A stretch of DNA of 64,000 bases from Symbiodinium microadriaticum (Eukaryota; Sar; Dinophyceae; Suessiales; Symbiodiniaceae). A program made the translations under genes and the position numbers. This document shows, piece after piece, positions 1-10,551 of this stretch. How positions within the stretch are numbered: position 1 is the first letter of the stretch; every line of letters begins with the position of its first letter. The stretch lies in the NCBI GenBank assembly GCA_001939145.1, contig LSRX01000516.1:342984-406983 (forward strand). Direction: 5' to 3'. The notes under the pieces were generated by a model, which worked only from the letters and a program-made list of their open reading frames with translations, made no database searches and had not been told where the DNA came from.

Positions 1-243
1 CACGTGATGTACAGTATGCTTCATGGCAGACATCTTGATAAATGCACAGGCGGCGCATGTTGAGCGAGACAGTATGTTCAAATTGTTTCCTACACATGAG
101 GCAGCCGTGTAGTAAAATCTGCAAAGGGGGACAACAAAATTGTTGTCTTTCCGCGTCTGGATTCTTGTCAGTTTTAGAGAGCTGTCTTCAATTTCGGTAC
201 AAATCTAAAAATTTGTACTAATCATGATACTATTATATTGATA

Positions 244-852
244 CTAAACTGAANCCTGGCTTGGATGTTCTGAGGGCGCCGGCTCTTCGCCACCCTCAGC
301 ACTGTCCCCACGCGCACTGCCTGGTGTCTCCTCATCGGGGGGTCCTGCTCCATCCTCGGAGCCTCCCCGTAGCTGTGAGCGGTCTCGTCCTGAGGATCGC
401 CATGACGACGTCCTTGGTATGGAGGCTCGCTTGGTCCCCGGCCCATACTCGTGTATGGCCTCCGCCAAGGTCCTCTTTGCCTCCAACAACGCCTCATCAT
501 GTCGGACGATCCATGCTGCCATGCCTTCCCCTCTGCGCCTCTTTATGCCGTAGAAAAACCTGGACATCGTCCTGCCAGCTTCTGCCAGTGTCGGAGCTCG
601 AACCTGTTGTTTCAAACACTCCAGCAACTGCGAAGCGCCATTCGGGTGGGAAATCCACCCCGGGTTCTTATGCTCCACCACCAGCTTTGCGCTGCCTTCC
701 AACGCAGCCTGCAGTCTTGGTCCGACCAGATTTCTCTTCTTCCACTCCACTGTCTCAGCATAAATCAGCGCAGCCCTTTGAAAGGCCACAAACAGCTCTG
801 GAGAACCATCATAAATCGGCACACCATCCTTGTTGTACCGAAGCTCGGCCAT
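244..852 (-). CDS. Ty1/copia-like retrotransposon gag, N-terminal fragment
   Basis: The reading frame starts at an ATG at 852 and runs about 200 codons. It holds motifs I associate with copia-type gag proteins of Symbiodiniaceae: YDGSPELF near the N-terminus, then WKKRNLVGPRLQAALEGSA, a helix-rich middle, and RRRGEGMAAWIVRHDEALLEA. This part of gag would form the capsid-like shell that packages element RNA. The C-terminal third is acidic and Pro/Ser-rich, and the frame breaks at the N at 254, so nucleocapsid, protease, integrase and RT are missing. A primer-binding-like motif lies about 85 bp upstream (938-951). Family recognition is from memory of dinoflagellate retroelements; the fragment itself is certainly coding-like. 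Most likely a dead or assembly-truncated copy. Confidence 0.72.
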   Translation of the reverse strand: MAELRYNKDGVPIYDGSPELFVAFQRAALIYAETVEWKKRNLVGPRLQAALEGSAKLVVEHKNPGWISHPNGASQLLECLKQQVRAPTLAEAGRTMSRFFYGIKRRRGEGMAAWIVRHDEALLEAKRTLAEAIHEYGPGTKRASIPRTSSWRSSGRDRSQLRGGSEDGAGPPDEETPGSARGDSAEGGEEPAPSEHPSQXSV

Positions 853-937
853 CGTCTAGATCTCACCAACGCTTCTGCAAGTGAGCTAACCAAACAACAG
901 CGTCGCCCTGGAGCCTTTCAGAACCTCTGTTCTAAAA

Positions 938-951
938 GGGCTCCGCTACCA
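938..951 (-). other. Candidate tRNA primer-binding site of the copia-like element, with LTR-edge CA
   Basis: On the minus strand the sequence reads TGGTAGCGGAGCCC, close to the TGGTATCAGAGC primer site of many copia elements that prime on initiator Met tRNA. It is immediately preceded by CA, the expected last two bases of an LTR, and lies 5' of the gag start. The 952-1067 stretch could therefore be LTR remnant, but no second LTR is in the window and the tRNA match cannot be tested here. Confidence 0.38.
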
Positions 952-1067
952 TGAAAGCGGCCGAAAGCGGGGATGGTTCAAACACCGCACAGCTCTTTTC
1001 TGCTTGAGCGAATGGCGCTGCAACCATGTCCGATGAGTTTGCAAAGAGCACAAGCTGAAAGCTTGCA

Positions 1068-1322
1068 ACCCTAAACCCCTAAAACCCTAAGGCCCTAAGG
1101 CCCTAAAACCCTAAGGCCCTAATCCCTGATGCCCTAAGGCCCTAAAACCCTAAAGCCCTAAAGCCCTAAACCCCTAAAACCCCCAAGACCCTAACCCGAA
1201 AGGCCCTAACCCCTAAACCCTAAACTCCTAAACCCCTAGAGCCCTAAGGCCCTAAACCCGAAACCCCTAAACCCCTAAACTCCTCAACCCTGAACCCCTT
1301 AAAACCCCTAAACCCTAAAGGC
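1068..1322. repeat. Telomere-like array, CCCTAAA orientation
   Basis: About 255 bp of degenerate CCCTAAA units, with variants such as CCCTAAGG and CCCCTAAA. The degeneracy and the single-copy sequence on both sides argue for an interstitial array, not a chromosome end. Confidence 0.9.
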
Positions 1323-1403
1323 TCTGCAGCATCGGCTCAGGTCGCCACCGTCTCCTCGAGGGGCAGTGGCCTCTCTGGTAAGGTCTCCGCAAGGATCCTC
1401 GAG
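1323..1403 (+). CDS. Candidate exon between facing telomere-like arrays
   Basis: A GC-rich island of about 80 bp lies between a CCCTAAA array and a TTTAGGG array. One plus frame is open (SAASAQVATVSSRG...) and could end at a GC donor that merges straight into the repeat (GCTTTAGGG). A minus frame is open as well, so strand is uncertain. No domain recognised. Confidence 0.28.
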
Positions 1404-1408
1404 ATTGC

Positions 1409-1570
1409 TTTAGGGTTTTAGGGGTTTAGGGTTTTTGGGTTTTTCTTCTGTTTTTGGCCGGGCCTTGGGGTTTAGGGTTTAGGGGTTTAGGGTCTAGGGT
1501 TCGGGGGTTTAGGGGTTTAGGGGTTTAGGGGGTTTAGGGGGTTTAGGGTTTAGAGTTTAGGGTTGGGGCT
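1409..1570. repeat. Telomere-like array, TTTAGGG orientation
   Basis: Degenerate TTTAGGG/TTTAGGGG units. Together with the inverted array at 1068-1322 it could form a large foldback around the 85 bp island between them. Confidence 0.9.
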
Positions 1571-1619
1571 GCGGGGTTCCGGACATACTTTGGCTTCGGG
1601 GTTTACAGTTCCTAAACCC

Positions 1620-1725
1620 AGAGAGCCCAATACCCCCTAATCAAGGAATATGCCTTAAATGATAGGGGCCTTAATATTATGATTTAAGGTATATTCCTTA
1701 ATTAAGGGGCATTGGGTTCTCTGGT
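1620..1725. mobile_element. MITE-like hairpin element
   Basis: About 105 bp with imperfect inverted arms of about 40 bp: AGAGAGCCCAATACCCC... at the left pairs with ...GGGGCATTGGGTTCTCT at the right, around an AT-rich centre that includes GGGGCCTTAATATTATG. No coding capacity. Non-autonomous, hairpin-type. Confidence 0.6.
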
Positions 1726-2029
1726 AATTTGGATAGGTTTGGGGATGAACCTCATGGTATAACAGTACATGTATACAAGAACCTAGCATAGACTGTTCTT
1801 TGAAGGAAGCCTAAACCCTAGACCGGAGCCTGTTCTCCGACCTCCCTAACACACCCGCACACCCCCAGCTGGGGTAGGGAATGGGAACATGGGTTCAGGG
1901 TGTCTGGGCTTAGGGATGTAGGGCTTCTGGGCTTAAGGGCTTAAGGCTTCTGGGTTTGCTTGTTTCGGGATTTAAAATCTATTCCAACCACCGAGCAGGC
2001 GTAGGGTCACATGGAGTGACAAGGAGTAG

Positions 2030-2345
2030 GGTTTAGGGTTCAGGGTTTGGGGCTTGGGCTTTAGGGTTTAGGGTTTAGGGTTCAGGGTTTTGGGGTTCAG
2101 GGGTTTAGGGTTCAAAGTTTCGGGTACGGGGTCAAGTGTGCATCTTCAACCCCTTGCTCTCTCGCTTTCCCTCTCTCGCGGTAGACAGGTCTGTTTGGCT
2201 TATCTCTGTTGAGACATATAGCTGCCCTGCGCAGGCTTAGAATAGTTGTACATGGTAGGTTGCGCGGTACCCTAAACCCTAAACCCTAAACCCTAACACC
2301 TAAACCCTAAAGCCATAAACCCTAAACCCTAAGCACTAAACCCTT
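2030..2345. repeat. Telomere-like arrays flanking a short spacer
   Basis: TTTAGGG units at 2030-2120, then about 150 bp of unique sequence with a pyrimidine-rich stretch (2150-2180), then CCCTAAA units at 2269-2345. No convincing exon in the spacer. Confidence 0.7.
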
Positions 2346-2429
2346 TCGATGCTCCAAGGACCTGCCCCCGGATGCTTTTCCAATCCCTGCGCCCCCGGGG
2401 AACCGCTGAACCAGTGAATTGAACTCTCT

Positions 2430-2533
2430 GGTTCTTAGTAGGGAATGGGGGAATGGATCCCTATGATAGTCCCTTTAAGGTCCCCTATAGCAGTCCCAAT
2501 AACCCATTCCCCCATTCCCTACTAAGAACCAGA
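2430..2533. mobile_element. MITE-like hairpin element
   Basis: Nearly perfect terminal inverted repeats: CTGGTTCTTAGTAGGGAATG at the left and its reverse complement at the right, about 28 bp each, around a centre containing TAAGG/CCCTTTAAGG. No open frame. Only one copy in the window. Confidence 0.65.
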
Positions 2534-2577
2534 TCGTGAATAGTCCCCGACACATTAATCAAGCAGAGGGGATCCTG

Positions 2578-2674
2578 AAACCCTAAACCCTAAACCCCAA
2601 ACCCCAAACCCCTAAACCCTAAACCCTAAACCCTAAAACCCCAAACCCCAAACCCCTAAACCCTAAACCCCTAA
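2578..2674. repeat. Telomere-like array, CCCTAAA orientation
   Basis: Clean CCCTAAA/CCCCTAAA units followed by an A-rich stretch. Relative to the minus-strand gene next to it, this is the 5' part of an intron and reads TTTAGGG. Confidence 0.85.
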
Positions 2675-2710
2675 AACAAAAAAAAAGAAAACCTGAACCC
2701 CGGAGCCGGC

Positions 2711-4571
2711 CTAAGTAGATAAAGGAGAAAGCCAGCTCGAGCGAGTCCATCCATGGCGGCTCGTCCCACCTCTGCGGTGTCTCACACTGTCTTCCGCAAG
2801 CATACAACAACCCGTATGGCGTTTGGGGGCTTGGGGGGTAGAAGGTATAAGGCTTAACAATTCGTATGGTGTTTGGGGGTTTGGGGGGTAGAAGGTATAA
2901 GATTTTTGTTCAGGCTTTAGCTTCCGCCTAGCTCGCCCAGTATGGAGGCAGACTGAAAACAGGAAACCAGCGCAGTTTCTGCAGCTGTCAAGAGGTTTGG
3001 GGTTTAGGGCCCAGGGTTTAGGCTTTAAGGAAAGACCAAGCAGAAGAAGAAGCAGTGGACATCGGAGTCGTAGCATGAGTCACATTAGTAGCAGGCGCTA
3101 GCAGTGGTGGTGATGAGCCAGTCTTGTGGCATGCCGTAGCAGCAGTTGGACAATCAGGATGTCGCTCCCAACCCTGTGCCTGACGTCCGGTTTAGGGTTT
3201 AGGGGTTTAGGGCTTTCGGCTTTAGGGTTTAGGGTTTAGGGGTTTAGGGCATCCATGCATGAATTCCATACTCTGATTCAGTACATCCTGACTTCCTCAC
3301 CAGGCAGAACCTAGTTTGAACTTGCATTCAATCACCGAGGTCCGGGCTTGTTGAGGTCGTAATAGCTTTCTAAGACCACGAGGACCAGATTCACCTTGGC
3401 CCAGAACCCCCCCAGGATGATCCGAAAAGAAGATCCCGTAACGGTGTTCCTATAGAGTACCCCTTAGTACAAGTTTAGTGGCATAGGGTTCCAAGTTAGG
3501 GGTTCTACTTTCCAGACCTTCCGAGGGCCGCATCTGGGTCCACGAGCTGTGGCACTGAAACTTACACCGAATGCTGCGGCCCGGGCCAGTAGGATCAAAG
3601 TCATCACCCTGTGCAGGGGCTTGGGGGTTTGGGGTTTAGGTTGGGTTCTGCCCCCATACAGTAACAGTCTATAATAGGGCTATTATTTAGGGCCTTTTAT
3701 ATCCATATTATGAATATTACTCAACTGTTGTTACTGCGTGGGGGCAGTATCCAAGATCGAGGGTTCATGCAAGATGCCACACGGACGACCCGGAAGCACC
3801 ATGACTTATGGGTCCACTGCGAAGAAAGCCTGGGAGTTAAGTCAGCCCTGTTGAGCTCGACTGCACGCCCACACTGATTCTGGATGAAATAATCGCACAT
3901 CAGAGACTACAGCATTGACATCCCGGAAGCCGGAACCCCAAACCCTAAACGGCCTAAACCCTGGTAGAACCTCTCGACCCCAACCAAAGCCCAAAGCCCT
4001 AAGCCCAAAGCCCCTAAAACCCTAAACCCTGCAAACCCTAAACCCATAAAACCCTAAACCCTAAACCCAAAGGCCCTAAGGTAAACCCCAACTATCGCCT
4101 CTCAAGGGTGATCACATGAAGCTCCAGGTCTTCCCCGGAGTCCACGAAGGCCCGGAACTTCCTCAGAGCCGGGGTTTTGCGCGAAAGGCCACGGGGCCTT
4201 TGGTTACCAAAGGCTTCCTTAAAGGTATAGGGTTTCGGGAGTTTAAGGAGTTTAGGGTTTAGGGTTCAGGGCTCCTTAAAGGGCGCCTTCTGGGGTTCTA
4301 GAAAGGGTCGAGGGTTTTAGGAGCTTGAGGGCCTAGGGGGGGGTTTTACGGCTTCGGCTCCAAATCGACGAGGCCCCCTTGGAGCTTAGGCTCTTGGGGG
4401 TTGTTGATCTTGCGTTGAGGCGGTTTGGGGTTTAGGGCTTAGGAGGCTTAGGATCGGTGGCTTAAGGTTTGGAGTTTGAGTTTTTTCTTCGTTTCGCTTA
4501 GGGTTTGGGATGTCGTGTCCGATCTCTGAAGGTGTTGCAGCATTCCACGGGCCATAGAAGCGACAGGGAAC
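2711..4571 (-). CDS. Multi-exon gene of unknown function (exon cluster)
   Basis: Minus-strand exon-like islands occur at about 4510-4571 (VPCRFYGPWNAATPSE, acceptor CGCAG), 4347-4410 (NNPQEPKLQGGLVDLE), 4099-4213 (RKFRAFVDSGEDLELH, GC donor), 3771-3906 (YFIQNQCGRAVELNRAD), 3518-3608 (GDDFDPTGPGRSIRCKFQ; acceptor CACAG, GT donor), 3336-3449 (ILGGFWAKVNLVLVVLESY), 3119-3173 and 2711-2771 (RWDEPPWMDSLELAFSF, GC donor). Each is 50-140 bp, open, and bounded by AG on the left and GT, GC or GA on the right. Several introns start with TTTAGGG and end with CCCTAAA; one is nearly filled by the hairpin element at 3645-3752. Not every phase junction could be reconciled, so exon membership is provisional and more than one gene is possible. 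No domain recognised; the 3336 exon has a hydrophobic stretch. Confidence 0.55.
2813..2903. repeat. Two-copy tandem duplication
   Basis: A roughly 45 bp block starting CGTATGG(C/T)GTTTGGGGG and ending GGGTAGAAGGTATAAG occurs twice, separated by a few bases. G-rich and non-coding. Confidence 0.7.
3645..3752. mobile_element. MITE-like hairpin element inside an intron
   Basis: Inverted termini (CTGCCCCCATACAGTAACAG at the left, complementary to CTGTTGTTACTGCGTGGGGGCAG at the right with mismatches) flank an AT-rich centre. It occupies most of the gap between the exon-like islands at 3518-3608 and 3771-3906, so it may be an introner. Confidence 0.6.
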
Positions 4572-4713
4572 CTGCGACACATGTAGCCCGATGACTGCAC
4601 GCTATTAAAAAAAACAATGGTGGCTCCAGCCGCTAGTCACAGCAGGATAAAAACAAATAGCCGCAATGATCACAGGAGGAGAAGATAGAACAGTCCCTTA
4701 AACCCTGACACTC

Positions 4714-5085
4714 TCAGAGCACAGCTTTGATGGTGGCTCTGCTTCCCGGGAGAGCGGAGAGCCGTCGTCGCATGCAGGTGCTATGAAGATTCCGAGGCCC
4801 CCGCCGATACATGGAACTGTTCCACAGTTTGGGGAAGTAGTCCTTGACGAAGGAGTCTTTCCTGGCCGAATCTACACATGACTGCCACAAGCCCCTTGAT
4901 CTTTGGCTAGAAACACGAAGGCGCCAAAATAACGCCTCCACCTCAACCCTCACCCATCTACCTCCTCCTACTTCCGAGGGTTTGGGCACAGAGAAGAAAG
5001 ACTCAGCGACCCACGAAGCAAGCACCCAGAACCACACTTGGACATGCCTAGTCGTCCAGAAGTCGTACTGGATCAAGCCAACCAC
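4714..5085 (-). CDS. Probable coding block, unknown function, ends at a stop codon
   Basis: An open minus-strand frame with plausible protein character (DFWTTRHVQVWFWVLASW, then KDSFVKDYFPKLWNSS) ends at TGA near 4714. The middle part (Trp/Arg-rich) could be an unspliced intron. It may be the 3' end of a separate gene upstream of the 2711-4571 cluster. No domain recognised. Confidence 0.38.
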   Translation of the reverse strand: MVGLIQYDFWTTRHVQVWFWVLASWVAESFFSVPKPSEVGGGRWVRVEVEALFWRLRVSSQRSRGLWQSCVDSARKDSFVKDYFPKLWNSSMYRRGPRNLHSTCMRRRLSALPGSRATIKAVL

Positions 5086-5215
5086 GCCGATGAACCTGGG
5101 TGTAGAATCTTGTTTAGGGTTGTGTACGTCTCTGGCTTTTGGACAGCATCGCTATCATCATCTAACATCATGATCGCACGAAAGTCCCCCCCTAGACCGC
5201 AAAGGTCTGAGCCCG

Positions 5216-5310
5216 AAACCCTAAACCCTAAACCCCGAAATAAACCCTAAACCCTGAACCCCTAAACCCCTAAACCCGAAACCCTAAACCCTAAACCCTC
5301 AACCCTCAAC
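5216..5310. repeat. Telomere-like array, CCCTAAA orientation
   Basis: CCCTAAA/CCCCTAAA/CCCGAAA units. Facing TTTAGGG arrays begin beyond the unique island at 5311-5410. Confidence 0.85.
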
Positions 5311-6147
5311 CCCAATTCCGTGGCTCCTGGTCTCCCAAAGCATCGAAAGTTAAGCCCTGGGCTCCTCCCGCTCGATGCTCCCCGATCTGTCCTCTCTAGG
5401 CTTCAGTGTTGAGGCGTGGGGGTTGGGGTTGGGGATTCATGGCTTGTCTTTGGGGTTTGGGATTCATGGTTTGGGGTTTTGGGTTTGGGACTTATTTTTT
5501 GGGTTTTGGGACTTTTGAGGTTCAGGGTTAGGGGCTTCAGGATTTGAGGTTTGGGGCTTAGGGCCTAAGGATCTGCTTTCTGCTGAGAGCGCCCTCTTGC
5601 TGAAGGCTGAACCCTAAGCAAGGGTTCCAGGTCTAGGGTTTAGGGGTTTAGGGGTTTAGGGGCTTAGGGGTTTAGGGGTTTAGGGGTCTAGGGGTTTAGG
5701 GTTTGGGGGTTTAGGGGCTTAGGGTTTAGGATTTAAGGCATTAGGGTTTAGGGTTCCAGGTCGAGGTCTAGGCGATGAACCTATCTTTGTCTCTTGCGGT
5801 TAAGCTCGCGGTTCTGAGGTTATCGACAGTTATCGGTTCAGGGTTGAGGAATTGGAGTTGCTGGCGTAATGTAACGAAGCTACATGGCTTCAGGGTTCAG
5901 GTTTTGGTTTAGGGTTGTGGGCTTTAGGGGTTTAGGGTTTAGGGACTAGGGTTGTATGTTTCAAGTTGTTTGCAGTGCGGAGTGTTGTTGATTTGGGGCT
6001 CAGTCTCCAAACGGACAAGTGGAGCCTTCATCTCTGGCACGGTCTTCCTTGACAAGCACCAAACACGAGTTGTAATACTGAGACCATTAGCACTGCGTTT
6101 CAGAGACTAAAAAAACAAGGCAAAGAATGTGTTGCATATGTTACATT
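5311..6147. other. Intron/intergenic spacer with TTTAGGG arrays
   Basis: Contains a 100 bp unique island (5311-5410) with no preferred frame, TTTAGGG-like arrays at 5410-5760 and 5890-5960, and a unique stretch at 5770-5885 with an open plus frame but no clear splice sites. No gene could be supported. Confidence 0.5.
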
Positions 6148-6231
6148 CTGTGCACACTCTGCCGGGCGCACGCGATCGATGGCATCCCACATGATCCGGG
6201 CCTGGCGGCGACTGCACATGCCGAAAGTCTT
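6148..6231 (-). CDS. Candidate exon, unknown function
   Basis: An open minus frame of normal composition (MCSRRQARIMWDAIDRVRPA) lies just before a CCCTAAA-rich stretch (6241-6350 on the plus strand). Splice ends are approximate. No domain recognised. Confidence 0.38.
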
Positions 6232-6372
6232 CTTCGGCCAAAACCCGTAACCCGACATCCTTGCACCCTACAGAGCTGAGCCCTAACCCCATACAGCCTT
6301 GCACCCTAAACGCGTTAACCCTTAAACCCTAAACCATTTAAACCCCTAAACCCTGAATCGAAAACCCCTCAG

Positions 6373-6642
6373 TTGACCTGTCTGCGGTCTTTGGAGTGCG
6401 AGCCTCCTTTGGAGAAATGCCCACAGATCGCGGAGAATTGCTGATCTCCTTTCGTTGGGAAGGTGTTGGTGCTCGTATCCGGTGGTTTTGGGGGCTTTGG
6501 GATTTAGGGTTTAGGGGTGTTGGGGTTTAAGTTTTTTTGGGGCTGTTGAGGCTCATGTAGGCTTTAGGCGTTTCGGCGTTTGGAGGTCTTGGGTTCGTTT
6601 GATCATACGCCCAGTGCATCTCTTCATCGCTGGAATATTTTG
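6373..6642 (+). CDS. Two adjacent exons, unknown function
   Basis: Exon one (6373-6465) follows an acceptor CCCCTCAG and encodes DLSAVFGVRASFGEMPTDRG, ending at a GT donor. Exon two (6568-6642) follows GGCTTTAG, encodes FRRLEVLGSFDHTPSASLHR and ends at a canonical donor GTGAGT. With the first donor read as GTTGGT, both exons are in phase 0. The 102 bp intron between them carries TTTAGGG units, and a CCCTAAA array precedes exon one. Product not recognised. Confidence 0.6.
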
Positions 6643-7658
6643 GTGAGTACAATGGTTCAGTTCAATGCATGGCCTGGGCCACTGCTCTCATATCATTGCT
6701 ACTGCTCTCACGTGCTCACATTACTCCTACGGAGTGCTGCCGGACCTTGCTCTTCTGGCGTCTCATGACTCCTATGGTGCTAGATCGAATATGCTCGTCC
6801 TGACTAGTTCAACATCGCGGTCCCGTGCCGTTTCTCCAGTATGTACTATTCGGAGATTCAACTTCACCGGTCGGATGTTTCATCATGCTGTCTCGAGGTA
6901 ACCCTGGCATGCTATTCATGTTCCTATGTTGCTTTGTTGCTGTACAAACAGATGTGTAGATATAGCTACTGGCATCTCCTCATCTGACTATGCACTTGTG
7001 TCACAGCAAAGAACATAGCCACCAAGTACCAGTAAAGCACACTAGAATCAAGCACCAACAGGTTACTGATTACTGCATGGGTACGAGACCCTGGGCTCAC
7101 TTCAACTCAATGACCAAGTACGGCAACACAGTACCGTAAGATACGACAAAAAACAAACGAAATCAAACAGTGATGCAAGCCACGGCCTCCAGAAACAGGA
7201 AGAAGTACTCCTGCGAGACCTGGACTCCGCTGCGGAGCGTACTGCCTACTCTTACATGCAACTCTGTCCGACACCCTTGCCTGGTACCATGCGTTGATGC
7301 GTGGGCTCACTACTTGGATTAATGCTGTCGGGGTTAAACCTCCCAGCCCATGGACCACACACAGGCATCCATGCGTGTATTCATCGGACATTTGCAGAAC
7401 ATATCTGCGTGGATACGTACATACATACATACATACATACATACATACATACGTACATACGTACATCCATGGGTACACACACCCGTCGTACACACACATG
7501 CATGCATATGCGTGTGACAGTGTGTGTGTGTGTATGTATATATATATATATATATATATTGCATATACACACAGCACGCATGCATGCCCTCAGGGAGGCT
7601 TCAGGCTGCACATGCAGAGGCCTGAAAAACAAGACTGTAGTCGGAATCTGAGGACAGT
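6643..7658. other. Spacer with two microsatellites
   Basis: No supported gene. It contains a CATA repeat at about 7414-7470 and mixed TG/TA runs at 7518-7560. Long open frames over these repeats (Tyr/Ile/Thr-rich) are repeat translations, not genes. Confidence 0.7.
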
Positions 7659-7741
7659 TTAGAGTGCGGCCTCCTGCTCCTTGTTGCCTGTGGCCTCGAC
7701 CAGTGTAGTGAAGGCCTGGAGTGCAGGAAGGCTTGGAAAGA
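7659..7741 (-). CDS. Candidate terminal exon
   Basis: Minus-strand frame PALQAFTTLVEATGNKEQEA ends at TAA (7659-7661) and begins after an AAG acceptor with a pyrimidine-rich lead. Typical amino-acid mix for a real exon. The next exon upstream may lie in 7800-7950, where both strands are open and the strand cannot be fixed. Confidence 0.45.
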
Positions 7742-8995
7742 GAAGCCCGAACCTAAATCCTAAATCCCAAACCCTAGGGCCCTAAACCCAAACCTGAAGC
7801 CTAAATCCTGAACGCCAGCGACTCCAGCAATGAAATTCAAGAGGAAGATGGCACTGGAAACCAAAACTCGGTGCACGGGTCGCCGAGTTCGAGGACGGAT
7901 CCCCAAGCATGAGCGCGGCGTTTTGACCACCCTGCCCTCTTAAATTGCAGGTAGGGTTTTGAGTTTCACTGCCATCTGCCGATCGCAAACATCAGGGACT
8001 TGTGAGCTCAGGAATTCTCCGATGAAACGAAACTCTCAAATCAACATCCTAGTATCCCAGATGTGGCACTCGTCCCCATTATATCCGCACGCACAATGCG
8101 CCGTCCTTCCACATGCCCTCGATGCGCTTGTCTGCTACTTCCTGAGCAACGGCCGCATATGCAAGTGTTCAACTCTAGGATTCTGGCTGCTTCGTCTCCC
8201 GCGAGAACAGACGAGGGCAGTGCTGGCAACAGCAAGCAAAGCCGTGGAATCGATAAGCAGCATAAGAACATCCCCAGCAACAACATTGACGATAGATACA
8301 GCATTCGTGCTGATGATGATGGTGATGATGATGATGATGATGATGACGACGATGATGATGTTGATGATGGTCACAGTGTTCATGCTGATGTGATGACCCT
8401 GATGATGACGGTGATATTGTCGATGCTGACATGGTTCCGTAGGATCTGTAAAAGTCTGGCCTTGCCGCTGCCTTGTAAACATTCCTGCTCGGGCCAGGCA
8501 TCGGTGCGGGAAGGTGTGCGGCGCACCGACTTGCCCTCAAACACATCCCTAAAGTCTTACCGCACACCAATTAATCGTTGCTATGGCTACAAAGATAATG
8601 ACAAATGTAGTTGTACGGAAGTATGAAAAGGGAAGCAACATCAAACAAAGAAGAAAACACAAATGGAGAAAGTCATGATGGCGATGGGCACAACAAAAGC
8701 AACCATTACACAGCAACAACAAGGGTCTTGACATGGAGTCTTTGCGGCCTTAGCTCACCTTCGGGACACATGCATCGAAAAAAGCCATCGTTCAGGGAGA
8801 ACAGCAGAGTGCCATGTGTGATCTCTCTCGCTCACGCCTCCGTGCGCTGCTCGGAGTAGGACATGTAGGCTGCACCTCACGTGAACGGGTTTAGGGTGAT
8901 AAGCCGATTTCAACAGCCTAGCTGGACTTCCCATTAAATAGGGTTTAGGGTTTAGGGTTTAAGGTTTAGGGTTTAAGGGTTTAGGGTTTAGGGAA
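7742..8995. other. Spacer with GAT-trinucleotide repeat and TTTAGGG array
   Basis: Holds a (GAT/GAC)n tract at 8307-8370, a short TTTAGGG array at 8938-8995, and unique sequence with several open but mutually overlapping frames. No splice-supported gene seen. Confidence 0.5.
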
Positions 8996-9205
8996 TTACA
9001 TGGTGCCATGTATGACACCATGATACACAGAAGAGCCCTCTTCGACCACATCTATGCGAGTGGTAGACAAGTCGACAGCAAAACCTCGTAGCACCTGGAC
9101 CCAGCCTGGCTGAAGGGCACTATTGATGAAGTCTATCTTCCAATGACTCACTAAGATCCAGTAGAACTGGGTGGCCCGCAAGAAGGATGCTGCATGACAC
9201 ATCAT
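8996..9205 (-). CDS. Short coding block, unknown, possibly a retroelement remnant
   Basis: An open frame from an ATG near 9205 to TAA at 8996 has a convincing composition (FYWILVSHWKIDFINSALQ, then GWVQVLRGFAVDL). Here the flanking repeats are reversed relative to most exons: on the gene strand TTTAGGG precedes and CCCTAAA follows. I cannot name the family. Confidence 0.4.
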   Translation of the reverse strand: MMCHAASFLRATQFYWILVSHWKIDFINSALQPGWVQVLRGFAVDLSTTRIDVVEEGSSVYHGVIHGTM

Positions 9206-9610
9206 GTGCGGGCAGCTGTGCTCACACCAACATCACCGCTAAGGCAGTGACCGTGGTAAACCCTAAAACCCCCAAAAATCCTGAGCCCCCCCAACCCTAA
9301 AATCAAAAACGAACAGCAAAGCATCTCCAGTGGCAGCTTGGGACCCAAACTCAGATCGAATCAGATCTTGGCCGCGAAATCTTTATCTCCAAGCACTGAA
9401 TACCCCGAAACCTGAACACTGGAATCTGAAACCTAAACCCTCATCTAATCCATCAAGCCTGAACACTTTGCACTCCTTTCCTGACGTCTGTAGAACCAAC
9501 ATGCCTTAAAGGACACAGCAAAAACAAGGCACCCGCCCTGTCTGGCCTAAAACCCTAAACCCCTAAACCCTTAACCCTCAACCCTTACACCCTACACCCA
9601 AAACGCTTGC

Positions 9611-9735
9611 AAATTCAGACATCGGAGTGTTGAGGCTTTGGCAGAGCGTGTCCAGGACCTGAAGGTTCTCCAATAATTGCAGAGTTGGCCAACGGGGTAC
9701 AGGTCCGGAGCGCCGTAGGGTTGAGGGAGTTGGAG
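9611..9735 (-). CDS. Candidate exon with leucine-rich helix
   Basis: Minus-strand frame LQLLENLQVLDTLCQSLNTP, preceded by a Pro-rich stretch and an AAAG acceptor and followed by a possible GC donor. CCCTAAA and TTTAGGG arrays flank it in the usual exon arrangement. Function unknown. Confidence 0.45.
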
Positions 9736-9984
9736 CTTTGGGTTTGGGGTTTAGGGTTTAATATCTAGGGCCGCTAAACCCTAGATCTTTCGTCAGGGGG
9801 CCGCCTACGCAGCACGTGCGAAACGGGCCTGTTTGTCTCGCATCAAGCCGCAATGTGCGGCTGACTGATTCCCACAATGCCGGTAGTCACCAATACTACG
9901 GCTCCGATTACCAGCAATACGATGACCGGTATGACAATGACTGCTACTACACCAGTCCTGCGAGTACTATCATTATTGACATTA

Positions 9985-9993
9985 CTACTAGCC

Positions 9994-10044
<51 letters not shown>

Positions 10045-10165
10045 ATGCTGATGCTGATGCTCTTGCTACTACTGCCACCATCTGCCACGACTACCACCAC
10101 TACCACCACCACCACCACCACCACTACCACCACTACCACCACCACCACCACCACCACCATCTTGC
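9985..10165. repeat. (CTG)n and (CAC)n trinucleotide repeats
   Basis: (CTG/CTGATG)n at about 9990-10062 followed by (CAC/TAC)n at about 10085-10160. Poly-Ala/Leu/Val/Thr/His open frames over them are artefacts of the repeat. Confidence 0.92.
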
Positions 10166-10551
10166 GTTCATTGCTGTTGACTGTTGTAATATTACCTTCT
10201 AAACTCATCTGCTGCTACCGCTGCTGCTAGGGCTGGTGTTCAACAACTCTTTCTACTGCCCTTCTGCTTGCATTTACTATTACGGTGCTTACTTTGATTA
10301 TCACTGTTGCTACCATTTTCTTGCTTGGAACGCGTTGCTCGTCTTACGCTTGTCTTACGGTTGGCGCAAGCCTTAGCACTCTTCTGAGAAGCAGGCGCTC
10401 ACCCGGGGAGGGGCAGGGCTTCAAGCCCTGAAAAGTCCTTGATAAAGCTTTTCTAGACAGGAACCCTAATCCTAGACTATCTTAACCCATATGAAATCCT
10501 AGAAAGCCCTTTAAAGAACCCCTGTTTCAGCTATTGAAGGCCTTATACTAC

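Noticed and set aside
1068-1570. True chromosome end
   Set aside because: Arrays are short, degenerate, occur in both orientations and recur throughout the window, so they are interstitial.
7294-7662. Tyr/Ile/Thr/His-rich frames at 7.1-7.7 kb
   Set aside because: They cover CATA and TA/TG microsatellites and have no independent support.
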